A DNA stretch of 16,900 nucleotides from JBLNDG01 sp050261415 (GCA_050261415.1 JBLNDG010000246.1:1-16900); one strand, 5' to 3'. Positions 1-6,022 are shown, numbered from the stretch's first letter. Numbers and translations are program-made. The notes: generated from the sequence alone by a model not told the origin.

Positions 1-85
1 CCTTTGTCATTCTTTGCCCTTTCCCGACCAGCAATACACCATTTTTCCCGTAAATATCCTTTGTTGCGTAATAATATTCGGACAT
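1..85 (-). CDS. N-terminal fragment of a probable HD-domain / c-di-GMP signalling protein (runs off left edge)
   Basis: Only the first 28 codons are inside the window. They start at an ATG at 85 with the ribosome binding site AAGGGG about 8 bases upstream. The visible N-terminus includes TKDIYGKNGVLLVGKGQRMT. This resembles the short segment that precedes the HD domain in clostridial HD-GYP and related proteins (a D-x-x-x-x-x-G-x-x-L-x-x-x-G-x-x-[ML]-T pattern), but the catalytic domain itself is not visible. The gene lies directly downstream of a c-di-GMP-I riboswitch and terminator, which fits a role in c-di-GMP turnover or response. That role is inferred from context. The reading frame is well supported by its start and ribosome binding site; the family assignment is tentative. 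Confidence 0.5.
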   Translation of the reverse strand, partial: MSEYYYATKDIYGKNGVLLVGKGQRMTK

Positions 86-160
86 AGCTATTTCCCCTTT
101 TACATTTAATGCATATATAAGTACCACCTTTTTAATTATTTAAAAATGCAAAATAAGGCA

Positions 161-194
161 AATAAAAAGTAAGCAATTTTTAGATTGCCTACTT
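161..194 (-). terminator. intrinsic terminator of the c-di-GMP riboswitch
   Basis: On the minus strand, arms at 184-194 (AAGTAGGCAAT) and 167-177 (ATTGCTTACTT) form an 11-bp stem with one G-U pair. The loop is 6 nt (CTAAAA), and the T-rich run TTTATT follows directly. This is a classic intrinsic terminator. It sits between the aptamer and the start codon at 85, so it can control readthrough. Bases 183-189 of its 5' arm can instead pair with 211-217 (GGTTGCC), which is the 3' strand of aptamer stem P1. That gives a plausible antiterminator. Confidence 0.85.
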
Positions 195-203
195 CATTAT
201 TTA

Positions 204-294
204 TGGAACCGGCAACCCAACCATCATGGCAATTACTTGCTTTAGACTTGAGGCTTTGCGTCTCCGCCTTTCGACGGATTTGCCTTTGTCTCCC
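204..294 (-). ncRNA. cyclic di-GMP-I (GEMM-I) riboswitch aptamer
   Basis: Read on the minus strand, the stretch has the GEMM-I hallmarks in order. GGCAAA is followed by stem P2 (CCGTC-GAAA-GGCGG, 5 bp capped by a GNRA tetraloop). Then comes the conserved GACGCAAAGCCT, a tetraloop-receptor-like P3 segment starting GTCTAAAGC, an inner GCAA-GTAA-TTGC hairpin, and finally GGTTGCC, which closes P1 with the initial GGCAA. GEMM-I RNAs bind c-di-GMP (known for the class). A terminator follows at once and the cut-off gene at 1-85 is next, so this is a transcriptional switch. The P1 3' strand can alternatively pair with the terminator 5' arm, which predicts an OFF switch: ligand stabilises P1 and frees the terminator. 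Confidence 0.92.
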
Positions 295-315
295 AAAAGT
301 AAATACTTTACTTTT
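295..315 (-). other. perfect 9-bp hairpin just upstream of the riboswitch aptamer
   Basis: The arms AAAAGTAAA and TTTACTTTT are exact complements around a 3-nt loop, and they directly abut the aptamer in the leader. GGGAG rather than a T-tract follows the hairpin on the minus strand, so it is not a normal terminator. It may insulate or help fold the aptamer, or pause polymerase. This is visible in sequence; the role is unknown. Confidence 0.55.
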
Positions 316-391
316 ACAATCTTCAGTTCCTGTTCGTCAACCAGCACAGCACCATTGTAATAATGCTGCGTCTAATAACAATTAACAGAAT

Positions 392-420
392 ATAATACCA
401 TTAAAAAATTATTATGTCAA
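392..420 (-). promoter_or_regulatory. sigma-A-type promoter for the riboswitch transcript
   Basis: On the minus strand there is a perfect -35 (TTGACA, 415-420), a 17-bp spacer, and a -10 TATTAT (392-397). Transcription would begin near 385. That leaves roughly 90 nt of leader before the aptamer and about 300 nt before the start codon at 85. This is the best consensus promoter in the window. It lies in the gap after the sugar transferase gene, so the riboswitch gene is a separate transcription unit. Confidence 0.8.
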
Positions 421-471
421 TATATTATGCAAATTATATTTCTCATATAGCTGGCAACCTCAGGCCGTCGC

Positions 472-1896
472 CTATACCGTCGGCGCATTATTTTTATGCC
501 TGGCATGATTATCAGCCGCTAAAACGCCTTTATCCCGGAATACGGCCTTCTTCCCCATCAGCACCTTAAAAGTCTGGATTATCAGCTTGATGTCCAGCAA
601 CAGGCTGTAATCCTTTATATACATCAAGTCGTACTTCAGCTTGTCCGCGGGCGAGGTGTCGTATTTTCCATGAACCTGAGCATAACCGGTTATCCCGGCT
701 TTTACCAGGTAACGGTGCGAATAATCCGGTATTTCCTTGCTTAACTGCTCAACGAAGAATGGCCTTTCGGGCCTTGGCCCCACAAAGCTCATATCCCCTT
801 TCAGCACGTTGAATAGCTGCGGCAGCTCATCGATCCTGAAATTTCTCAATATCCTGCCCACCTTCGTTACCCTAGGGTCATTACCGTTCGACAGCACCGG
901 GCCCGTCAAGTCTTCCGAGCCGTCATACATGGTCCTGAACTTCAACATGTTAAACTGCTTGTTTCCGGATGTCAGACGGACCTGCTTGTAAATAACCGGA
1001 CCTTTCGACGTGAATTTTACAAGGCAGGCGGCTAAAATCAACAAGGGGGATGTAATAACAAGACCCAGGAAAGAAACGGCAATATCAAACACCCTTTTAA
1101 AAAACCTCTGCTCCACCGTCAGCCCAAGCCTGTCTATCATAAATGCCGGCATATCCTCAAACTGGACAATCCTGGCGCTTGACAAGGAGATTTCGAACAT
1201 GCTCGGGACAAAATACGCCACTTTTTTTTCGGCAAGGCACTCCGTAATAATTTTCATTTTATCTTCATCGGAGACATTGTCGCTGATGAAAACCTCATCC
1301 ACATCCTTCAGCCGTTTAAAAGCCTTCCCCATCTCGTCGGACGGGATGACGCACTTGATATGCATCCTGGATTTTTTCAACGTATGCTCGACCTTATCGA
1401 TGATTTCGCGCAGCTCGCTTCGTTCGCCGATTACCATCAGGTTCAAGTCGCTTGTGTACCTTTTCCTTATGTAAAGTACAATACCCTTCCAAACGAAGAG
1501 CAGCACAAATTGAAATACCGGCGCGATGATTAATATAAGCCTCGGGAATGAAAAACCGCGCAGGTAGTACGTTATCGTAACCGTAGTGATGCTCAGGATA
1601 AACACGGATTTCAGCAGTGTGGCCGCCGTTTCCTGCATCGTTTTCCTGTAAAACTTCAGTAGGCCGAACATGTCGAAATAAATCAGCGCCGCTATCGTAA
1701 TATAAGGCGCGGAAGCGACGTAGGGCCCAAAGTTAAACTCAGGCAGCGTCCAGTTGTACCGTACGAGAAACGCCAGTACGTAAGCCGCGTTGATCAGCGC
1801 GAGGTCAACTATGATGATTGCCACTTTATAGAATTTTGAAGCCCTTTTCGAAATTCTTTTTAATGCTGTTTTTAAAGCCTTCCTTACAGATGACAA
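472..1896 (-). CDS. polyprenyl-phosphate sugar phosphotransferase (exopolysaccharide initiating enzyme)
   Basis: This 474-residue membrane enzyme would transfer a sugar-1-phosphate from a nucleotide sugar to undecaprenyl phosphate, the first step of polysaccharide repeat-unit assembly. The N-terminal half has several hydrophobic segments (about 24-44, 65-80, 95-135). A variable soluble middle region and one further membrane segment (about 268-295) come before the catalytic domain. Family motifs are clear: KFRTM (319-323), RIDELPQLFNVLKGDMSFVG (354-373), GPRPERP (373-379) and AGITGYAQVHGKYDTSPADK (from 400). Length and layout fit the WbaP/EpsE-type family (exopolysaccharide biosynthesis polyprenyl glycosylphosphotransferase). 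The sugar specificity cannot be read. The start is a TTG with GAGGGG at 1906-1911, 9 nt upstream; no better in-frame start exists. A promoter within repeat copy 1 lies just upstream. Confidence 0.93.
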   Translation of the reverse strand: MSSVRKALKTALKRISKRASKFYKVAIIIVDLALINAAYVLAFLVRYNWTLPEFNFGPYVASAPYITIAALIYFDMFGLLKFYRKTMQETAATLLKSVFILSITTVTITYYLRGFSFPRLILIIAPVFQFVLLFVWKGIVLYIRKRYTSDLNLMVIGERSELREIIDKVEHTLKKSRMHIKCVIPSDEMGKAFKRLKDVDEVFISDNVSDEDKMKIITECLAEKKVAYFVPSMFEISLSSARIVQFEDMPAFMIDRLGLTVEQRFFKRVFDIAVSFLGLVITSPLLILAACLVKFTSKGPVIYKQVRLTSGNKQFNMLKFRTMYDGSEDLTGPVLSNGNDPRVTKVGRILRNFRIDELPQLFNVLKGDMSFVGPRPERPFFVEQLSKEIPDYSHRYLVKAGITGYAQVHGKYDTSPADKLKYDLMYIKDYSLLLDIKLIIQTFKVLMGKKAVFRDKGVLAADNHARHKNNAPTV

Positions 1897-1934
1897 TTTT
1901 TTTGACCCCTCTTCAATCCCGTCCGCTTTATTTC

Positions 1935-1969
1935 AATTTTACCCTTTATGCGCCCCGTTTACAACAGCA
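1935..1969 (-). repeat. 35-bp repeat copy 1, carrying a promoter for the sugar transferase
   Basis: This copy matches 2867-2901 at 33 of 35 positions, in the same orientation. On the minus strand it contains TTGTAA (1959-1964), a 17-bp spacer and TAAAAT (1936-1941), a plausible sigma-A promoter reading into the gene that starts at 1896. The spacer holds a conserved GC-rich CGGGGCGCATAAA core. Similarity ends abruptly just after the -10 element. Confidence 0.75.
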
Positions 1970-1982
1970 AAATAGAAGCAAG

Positions 1983-2408
1983 TCACTTGCATTGCAGGTA
2001 GGAAGATACCTTATTTATATACTCATGGTAATACTCAAGGATTTTATTTATCGATGCAAATACAATTTTATCATCAATCGCCTGATATTCATGAACCAGA
2101 ATGTTTCTAAGCCCTGTTGACGGAGCTATTTTCAAAGCAAATTCCATTTCCAGGATATTGTTTTCGGCAAGTTCAACAAAAGAATTGAAATAATCTTTGG
2201 AAGGTCCGACTTTTAGGCTCTTTAAAATCATATTATTAATATCGGTGGCACATTCAACAATTAGCTGTATATCCCTTTCAATAGCCCTTTTCCTAATAAT
2301 GTCACTCTTATATGCAGCATAATCAAGCTTATCGGTGAATTCTTTAAATTCCTTGTAATAATTGACCAGTGCGCCTATCTTTCGGCAAATCACAGCATTA
2401 TCAGGCAT
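1983..2408 (-). CDS. hepT: HepT-like HEPN RNase toxin
   Basis: The protein has 141 residues, is helical, and belongs to the DUF86/HepT HEPN family. It carries the RX4HXY active-site motif as RNILVHEY (R101, H106, Y108) and an upstream R-A-x-x-R-D helix typical of the family. In characterised HepT-MntA (type VII) systems, HepT is an RNA-cleaving toxin and MntA silences it by adding AMP to the motif tyrosine. This gene overlaps its partner by 8 bp, so the two are translationally coupled. The ATG at 2408 was chosen. A TTG at 2414, two codons earlier and better spaced from AAGGA, is an alternative. Family call is firm; activity is inferred. Confidence 0.88.
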   Translation of the reverse strand: MPDNAVICRKIGALVNYYKEFKEFTDKLDYAAYKSDIIRKRAIERDIQLIVECATDINNMILKSLKVGPSKDYFNSFVELAENNILEMEFALKIAPSTGLRNILVHEYQAIDDKIVFASINKILEYYHEYINKVSSYLQCK

Positions 2409-2814
2409 TTCCAAGCACTTCCTTTATATCCGCTTTCAATTTTTCCATTTCCTGTTCAAATACAGGCTTCAGTTCATAAAACCTTTTGAAATAATACAGG
2501 CTGTACCTGTCAAACAGGCCATCATGCCTCTCATACAGGATTTTCCCGTTTCTTGCGATTTCATATCTGAGAAGCGGGTCGGCGGTTCTCAAGTCAACCA
2601 AATCTATTTCGCTTTTTCTATGGTACTTGATGAGTTCTTCCAGAAGCTGCAATTTTGTCTCCGCAGTTAACTGCTCCGGCGATAAAAACGCAATGTCGAT
2701 GTCGCTCTCACTATTGTAATATTCCGTCTTAAAGCTTCCGAAATACACAAACAGGTCGACGTTATACAAATCGGCTATCTCCTCAATTGTTTTTCCATAA
2801 TTATAAACCGCCAT
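2401..2814 (-). CDS. mntA: MntA-like minimal nucleotidyltransferase antitoxin
   Basis: The protein has 137 residues and carries the minimal nucleotidyltransferase motif GSX10DXD: G26-S27, then D38-I-D40. A third acidic strand, EIDLVDLR (69-76), completes the metal site. The active-site residues are intact, so it should be able to adenylylate its HEPN partner. The ATG at 2814 is chosen because GGGGAG sits 8 nt upstream (2823-2828); an upstream TTG at 2841 lacks such a site. The gene is first in a two-gene operon with the toxin, the usual MntA-HepT order. Its promoter would be in repeat copy 2 (2867-2901). Confidence 0.9.
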   Translation of the reverse strand: MAVYNYGKTIEEIADLYNVDLFVYFGSFKTEYYNSESDIDIAFLSPEQLTAETKLQLLEELIKYHRKSEIDLVDLRTADPLLRYEIARNGKILYERHDGLFDRYSLYYFKRFYELKPVFEQEMEKLKADIKEVLGNA

Positions 2815-2866
2815 GAAAACAGCTCCCCGGCAACCTTGCAAACAAGCGCCTTTATATCATTAATTA

Positions 2867-2901
2867 AATTTTACCGTTTATGCGCCCCGATTACAACAGC
2901 A
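2867..2901 (-). repeat. 35-bp repeat copy 2, carrying a promoter for the MntA-HepT operon
   Basis: This copy is 33/35 identical to 1935-1969 and is a direct repeat. On the minus strand it has TTGTAA (2891-2896), 17 bp, then TAAAAT (2868-2873). Transcription would begin near 2861, about 45 nt before the antitoxin start at 2814. The two differences are in the spacer, so the promoter hexamers are untouched. Confidence 0.75.
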
Positions 2902-2939
2902 TATTATCTTTTATACGAATTAATGTTCCATTATATACT

Positions 2940-3140
2940 TTATCTATTTATAATTATCCGGCTGCTATTTTTGTTGTTAAGAAACTCTACCTGATAAGTA
3001 TCATTGGGACTCATCGCAATAAAAAGAAATTCTGAAGTACTTGTCTTGTCCAGATAATAAATTATTCCCTTTTGCTCAGGCCAATTAATCTCATGGTATC
3101 CATCCCCGGCTTCATGCAGGCTTAATCTTATGTAATGCAA
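2940..3140 (-). CDS. short ORF of unknown function, possibly a gene remnant
   Basis: This is a 66-codon open frame whose only usable start is a TTG at 3140, with a stop four codons before it and no visible ribosome binding site. The product has no membrane segment or motif that I recognise; it is rich in aromatic and beta-forming residues (for example DGYHEINWPEQKGIIYYLD). The absence of initiation signals suggests the tail of a decayed gene or a chance ORF rather than an intact small gene. It lies between the TA module and the coiled-coil gene, both on the same strand. Confidence 0.25.
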   Translation of the reverse strand: MHYIRLSLHEAGDGYHEINWPEQKGIIYYLDKTSTSEFLFIAMSPNDTYQVEFLNNKNSSRIIINR

Positions 3141-3185
3141 GCGATGCCTGTATTAACATTGATTATTACATCTACATAGGACGAC

Positions 3186-3452
3186 CTATTTTCGTCCCCC
3201 TTCGATTACTTGAATCTTTATATCATGCCGGTCTACTTTATCTGCCAAGGCATCGATTTTTTGTCCGATAGCTTCAAGCTTCCTGTCATGCTGCATATAT
3301 CCGTCAAACAAGACCTGCAGCTTATTGCCGTGATCTTGTTCCATACGCAATACATCCTTATGGAGTTTGCTTAGCTTTTCATTTGCACTATTTTTAAATT
3401 CCGTGAATTCACAATACATTTTTGTTAACAGTTCAAAAGTTTTATCCTCCAC
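3186..3452 (-). CDS. small coiled-coil protein of unknown function
   Basis: This 88-residue, highly charged protein is almost entirely helical. Heptad-like spacing of L/I/V at roughly residues 20-40 and 55-85 suggests coiled coils. A central DHGNKLQVLFDGYMQHDRKL segment matches a recurrent clostridial small-protein family that I know only as uncharacterised. It has no signal peptide or membrane segment. The start is GTG at 3452 with a perfect AGGAGG 8 nt upstream, so translation is well supported. It is divergent from the glycosyltransferase at 3591 and has its own extended -10 promoter (3481-3488). No function is claimed. Confidence 0.8.
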   Translation of the reverse strand: MEDKTFELLTKMYCEFTEFKNSANEKLSKLHKDVLRMEQDHGNKLQVLFDGYMQHDRKLEAIGQKIDALADKVDRHDIKIQVIEGGRK

Positions 3453-3480
3453 GCATACCGCCTCCTGCCATTGTAGATTT

Positions 3481-3491
3481 ATTATAACATA
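3481..3491 (-). promoter_or_regulatory. extended -10 promoter for the coiled-coil gene
   Basis: The minus strand reads TATGTTATAAT, a perfect extended -10 (TRTGN plus TATAAT at 3481-3486). It is followed by a short leader to AGGAGG and the GTG start at 3452. The -35 region is poor, as is usual for extended -10 promoters. Confidence 0.6.
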
Positions 3492-3514
3492 CTATCGTTA
3501 CAATTGCCTTATTA

Positions 3515-3542
3515 TTTACTTAACACGGAAACATGGTATAAT
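3515..3542 (+). promoter_or_regulatory. promoter for the plus-strand glycosyltransferase
   Basis: TATAAT at 3537-3542 is preceded by TGG (an extended -10). A weak -35 TTTACT lies at 3515-3520 with a 16-bp spacer. It is about 30 bp from the divergent promoter of the coiled-coil gene, so the two control regions share DNA and a bound regulator could affect both. Confidence 0.6.
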
Positions 3543-3590
3543 AGATTTATTGTTATTTATATTGCCCAGTAACAAAATAACGGGGATTTT

Positions 3591-4445
3591 ATGCCGGATT
3601 TATCAATCGCTATAGTCACCTATAACAGTGAAAAATGCATAGAGAAATGCATTGGCAGCATCATCGGGCATATCGGCGGCGGCCTATCCTACTGGCTGTA
3701 CGTGATAGACAACAATTCGCGCGACCGCACCGTCGACCTGGTTAAAGGCTTCATGACCGGCAAAGCGGCAGATGAAACGGCTGATGAAGCAGTTGATGAA
3801 GCATCGGATAAAGCAGTTGACAAAGCTGCTGGCGAGGCAACGGACAAAATAACCTTAATCCAAAACTCCAAAAACATCGGCTTCGGCGCCGCACACAACC
3901 AAGTGCTGGGCATGCTGGACTCCCGCTACCACCTGGTTGTCAACCCCGACATAACCATAGTCAACGACTGCATTGCCGAAATGGCGGCTTACATGGACAA
4001 GCACCCGGACATCGGCCTGCTTTCGCCGCTGATAAAATACCCGGACGGAAGAATCCAATACTTATGCAAAAGGAATCCCACGTTTTGGGACCTGTTCATC
4101 CGGCTGGCATTCCCGCGTTCTTTTACCAAGCGGCGCCACTACTTTGAAATGCGGGAAACCGGCTACGACAAGGAGTTTGAAATCGAGTACGCCACCGGCT
4201 GCTTCATGCTTTTCAGGACGGAAACCTTTAAGAGAATAAACGGCTTCGACGAGAATTTCTTCTTGTACCTCGAAGACGCCGATATTACAAGGAGAGTCAA
4301 CCAAATTTCAAAGACAGTCTTCTACCCTTATAATTACGTCGTGCACGAGTGGCAGCGAGGCTCCCACAAAAGCCTGAAACTGGCGCTCGTGAATATCAAG
4401 TCGGCGGCGTATTATTTCAGGAAATGGGGATTTAGGCTGTATTAA
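3591..4445 (+). CDS. family 2 glycosyltransferase (rhamnosyltransferase-like) with tetrapeptide-repeat insertion
   Basis: The protein has 284 residues with a single GT-A domain and no membrane segment; it would add a sugar to a lipid-linked glycan in the cytoplasm. Visible GT2 motifs: SIAIVTYNSE near the start, VIDNNSRDRT (38-47), NIGFGAAHN (95-103), NPD in the DXD position (118-120), and GCFMLFRTETFKRINGFDE with LEDAD (227-231), as in WbbL-type rhamnosyltransferases. Between DNNS and NIGFG, residues about 59-86 are an acidic/basic repeat of [X]-D-[EK]-A units that does not belong to the fold. The start ATG has GGGG 6 nt upstream. It is the only complete plus-strand gene in the window. Family call strong; sugar unknown. 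Confidence 0.9.
   Translation: MPDLSIAIVTYNSEKCIEKCIGSIIGHIGGGLSYWLYVIDNNSRDRTVDLVKGFMTGKAADETADEAVDEASDKAVDKAAGEATDKITLIQNSKNIGFGAAHNQVLGMLDSRYHLVVNPDITIVNDCIAEMAAYMDKHPDIGLLSPLIKYPDGRIQYLCKRNPTFWDLFIRLAFPRSFTKRRHYFEMRETGYDKEFEIEYATGCFMLFRTETFKRINGFDENFFLYLEDADITRRVNQISKTVFYPYNYVVHEWQRGSHKSLKLALVNIKSAAYYFRKWGFRLY
3765..3848 (+). repeat. imperfect 12-bp tandem repeat inside the glycosyltransferase gene
   Basis: Roughly seven 12-bp units, for example GATGAAGCAGTT, GATGAAGCATCG, GATAAAGCAGTT and GACAAAGCTGCT, encode D-[EK]-A-x tetrapeptides. The unit length is a multiple of three, so expansion or contraction keeps the frame. Units differ mainly by single-base changes, pointing to an older expansion that has drifted. 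The repeat sits in the loop between the nucleotide-binding and donor motifs of the GT-A fold. Confidence 0.8.
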
Positions 4446-4519
4446 TTTACAATTACAATTAGTAAATTATCTTGGGCTTAAACTATTTATGGAACTGTTC
4501 AACTTTATGAAAATTAGAG

Positions 4520-4723
4520 TTACTTCTTTTTCATAATTTTCCTTATAAACCGCTTAAATTTTTGCCAATATATCCCTATCGCTATTCCACTGGCAATAAA
4601 CACACCTGCAATAATTTGGATAACATATGTGGAAGTTGCCGGATCAATATAAGCTAAAGAAGTAGTAGTAAATAGCATCATAAAGCAAACGGAAAAATAC
4701 AAAACCTTTAATAACTTCATCAT
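4520..4723 (-). CDS. small exported membrane protein with YIDPAT motif
   Basis: This 67-residue protein has a signal-peptide-like N-terminus (basic MMKLLK, hydrophobic core, SLA before the mature part). The mature part begins YIDPATSTYVIQ, followed by a transmembrane segment (about 33-52) and a very basic C-terminal tail (KFKRFIRKIMKKK). Small proteins starting with a YIDP[AG]T motif after a signal peptide recur near surface-polymer and alkaline-phosphatase-superfamily genes, from general recollection; no function is established here. The start is one of two adjacent ATGs (4723 or 4720) with GGGGG 5-8 nt upstream. It has its own promoter (4776-4804), so it is separate from the upstream phosphonate operon. 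It could be a small partner of the membrane enzymes nearby, but that is a guess. Confidence 0.72.
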   Translation of the reverse strand: MMKLLKVLYFSVCFMMLFTTTSLAYIDPATSTYVIQIIAGVFIASGIAIGIYWQKFKRFIRKIMKKK

Positions 4724-4775
4724 TGCAGCCCCCAATCAGTCTATAAAGCCGATAAAAAAATCTATAACGGTATTC

Positions 4776-4804
4776 ATTATACAATGAAAAAAAATCGTGT
4801 ACAA
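4776..4804 (-). promoter_or_regulatory. promoter for the small membrane protein
   Basis: The minus strand has TTGTAC (4799-4804), a 17-bp T-rich spacer and a perfect TATAAT (4776-4781). Transcription would begin near 4769, about 45 nt before the ATG at 4723. Confidence 0.6.
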
Positions 4805-4858
4805 GTTCTCAACAATGCCCTGTCTTAAACAATAATGCTTTAATTGACCTCCAAGCAT

Positions 4859-5998
4859 TCATAATACCTGCCGTAAAATCTCTTTTACCTCTTCAGGGCT
4901 GAATATGATCGGGTTATTGTCCATTCTTCCCTGGGTAAAAGTCTTCTCAACAATAAAATCAAGGTCAGAGCCACTAATGCTGAAAGCAGACAGTCTTAAT
5001 TCCTGCACGGGTTGCGTCACATCCTTCAGCCACCGGCTGAATCCGTCTTTACCGCCAAAAACCGAATATATTTGACTGATTTCCGGCACGGCTGCTTCAT
5101 TTCGCTCTGCTACCTGCGCAAGGGTCATAGCGGCAGCAAATCCATGTTCCATCCCAAAGCACATTGTAAGGGGATAAGATATCGAATGGCAGGCGGTTGT
5201 TCTGGTTATTGAAAAAGACAGCCCTGCAATTAAAGCCGCAACACACATCATCCGTCTCATATCAATGTCATTGCGATTCTTTAACACCAACGGCAAATAT
5301 TCTTTTATATAATTGATTGCTGTAATTGCCAAAGCCTGCGCCAGAGGAGTCCTGCTTTTAGACCAGAATGCTTCCATTGCGTGTGAAAGCGCGTCCAATC
5401 CCGTCGATAGCGTAAGCCTGCCATTCATTGATGCCGTAAATTCCGGGACAAGCACGGCAGCCTTAGGAAACAGCCCCATGCAATCTATAGACAACTTCTC
5501 TACGTTATCCATATCCCAAATAGTCGCCCATTTTGTCACTTCCGAACCGGTTCCCGAAGTGGTAGGTACGGCAATAACATCGATGAAACGATGCTCATTG
5601 AGATATTCCTTTTTCTTTATTGCATCGCGCACCGATTCTTTCGACAGCGAGCCCACCGGAATAAGGCTATGGAGCGCGCTGATTGCTTTTGCCAAATCAA
5701 TGCAGCTTCCGCCGCCTATAGCGATAATCCGGTCTGCCCGGATTTCCCGCAATAAAAATAAACTTTCATAGACATCGGAAATAGTTGGATTAACCGGTAC
5801 CCTACCATGATGTACAATATCGCCAGCCTTTTTTACATTAGAAAGCCATTGATCCAATCCCAGCCCGGCAATTCTCCCGTTGCTTGCCAGAATCAATGTC
5901 TTACCTCCGTATGAAATCAATCTTCCCAGGTATTCAATGGCTTCCCCACGAGTTACAATCGAAATTTCTACAGGCGAGAACGGCTGATATTGTTTCAT
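4859..5998 (-). CDS. iron-containing alcohol dehydrogenase, probable phosphonoacetaldehyde reductase
   Basis: This is a 379-residue group III (Fe-dependent) alcohol dehydrogenase. It has the NAD(P)-binding motif GGGSCIDLAKA (95-105) and a complete metal set: D202 and H206 (GLDALSHAMEAFWS), H271 and H285 (ACHSISYP...GMEHGFA), spaced as in the FucO family. TTSGTGSEVT (146-155) is the usual substrate-loop signature. As the last gene of an operon with PEP mutase and phosphonopyruvate decarboxylase, its likely substrate is phosphonoacetaldehyde, giving 2-hydroxyethylphosphonate, as for FomC/PhpC-type reductases. No aminotransferase is seen. The ATG at 5998 has AGAAGG directly against it, an oddly short spacing, and it follows PEP mutase by 24 bp. 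Fold certain; substrate inferred from context. Confidence 0.87.
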   Translation of the reverse strand: MKQYQPFSPVEISIVTRGEAIEYLGRLISYGGKTLILASNGRIAGLGLDQWLSNVKKAGDIVHHGRVPVNPTISDVYESLFLLREIRADRIIAIGGGSCIDLAKAISALHSLIPVGSLSKESVRDAIKKKEYLNEHRFIDVIAVPTTSGTGSEVTKWATIWDMDNVEKLSIDCMGLFPKAAVLVPEFTASMNGRLTLSTGLDALSHAMEAFWSKSRTPLAQALAITAINYIKEYLPLVLKNRNDIDMRRMMCVAALIAGLSFSITRTTACHSISYPLTMCFGMEHGFAAAMTLAQVAERNEAAVPEISQIYSVFGGKDGFSRWLKDVTQPVQELRLSAFSISGSDLDFIVEKTFTQGRMDNNPIIFSPEEVKEILRQVL

Positions 5999-6022
5999 CC
6001 TTCTTCACATCACTTTCTGCTT

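Noticed and set aside
185..385. Plus-strand 66-codon open frame across the left intergenic region
   Set aside because: It is antisense to the riboswitch, its leader and its terminator, which explain the sequence conservation there.
452..471. Hairpin just after the sugar transferase stop (GGCGAC/GTTGCC arms)
   Set aside because: A 6-bp stem with a G-U pair but no following T-tract on the minus strand; not convincing as an intrinsic terminator.
1010..1474. Plus-strand open frames of 60-160 codons inside the large minus-strand genes (also for example 5313-5771, 8104-8529, 8751-9242)
   Set aside because: They lie entirely antisense to well-supported genes, lack recognisable domains and have no matching ribosome binding sites.
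1935..2901. Insertion sequence or transposon bounded by the 35-bp repeats
   Set aside because: The repeats are direct, no transposase lies between them, and each contains promoter elements correctly placed for the next gene.
3765..3848. CRISPR-like array
   Set aside because: The 12-bp units are contiguous, in frame with a glycosyltransferase and have no spacers.
4443..4469. AT-rich inverted repeat TAATTTAC/GTAAATTA between the convergent glycosyltransferase and small-protein genes
   Set aside because: The stem is 8 bp and weak, with no GC content to speak of and no T-run on either side; might be chance.
4820..4858. Inverted repeat AATGCTT/AAGCATT after the alcohol dehydrogenase stop
   Set aside because: A 7-bp stem with a large loop and only a poor T-tract; terminator function not supported.
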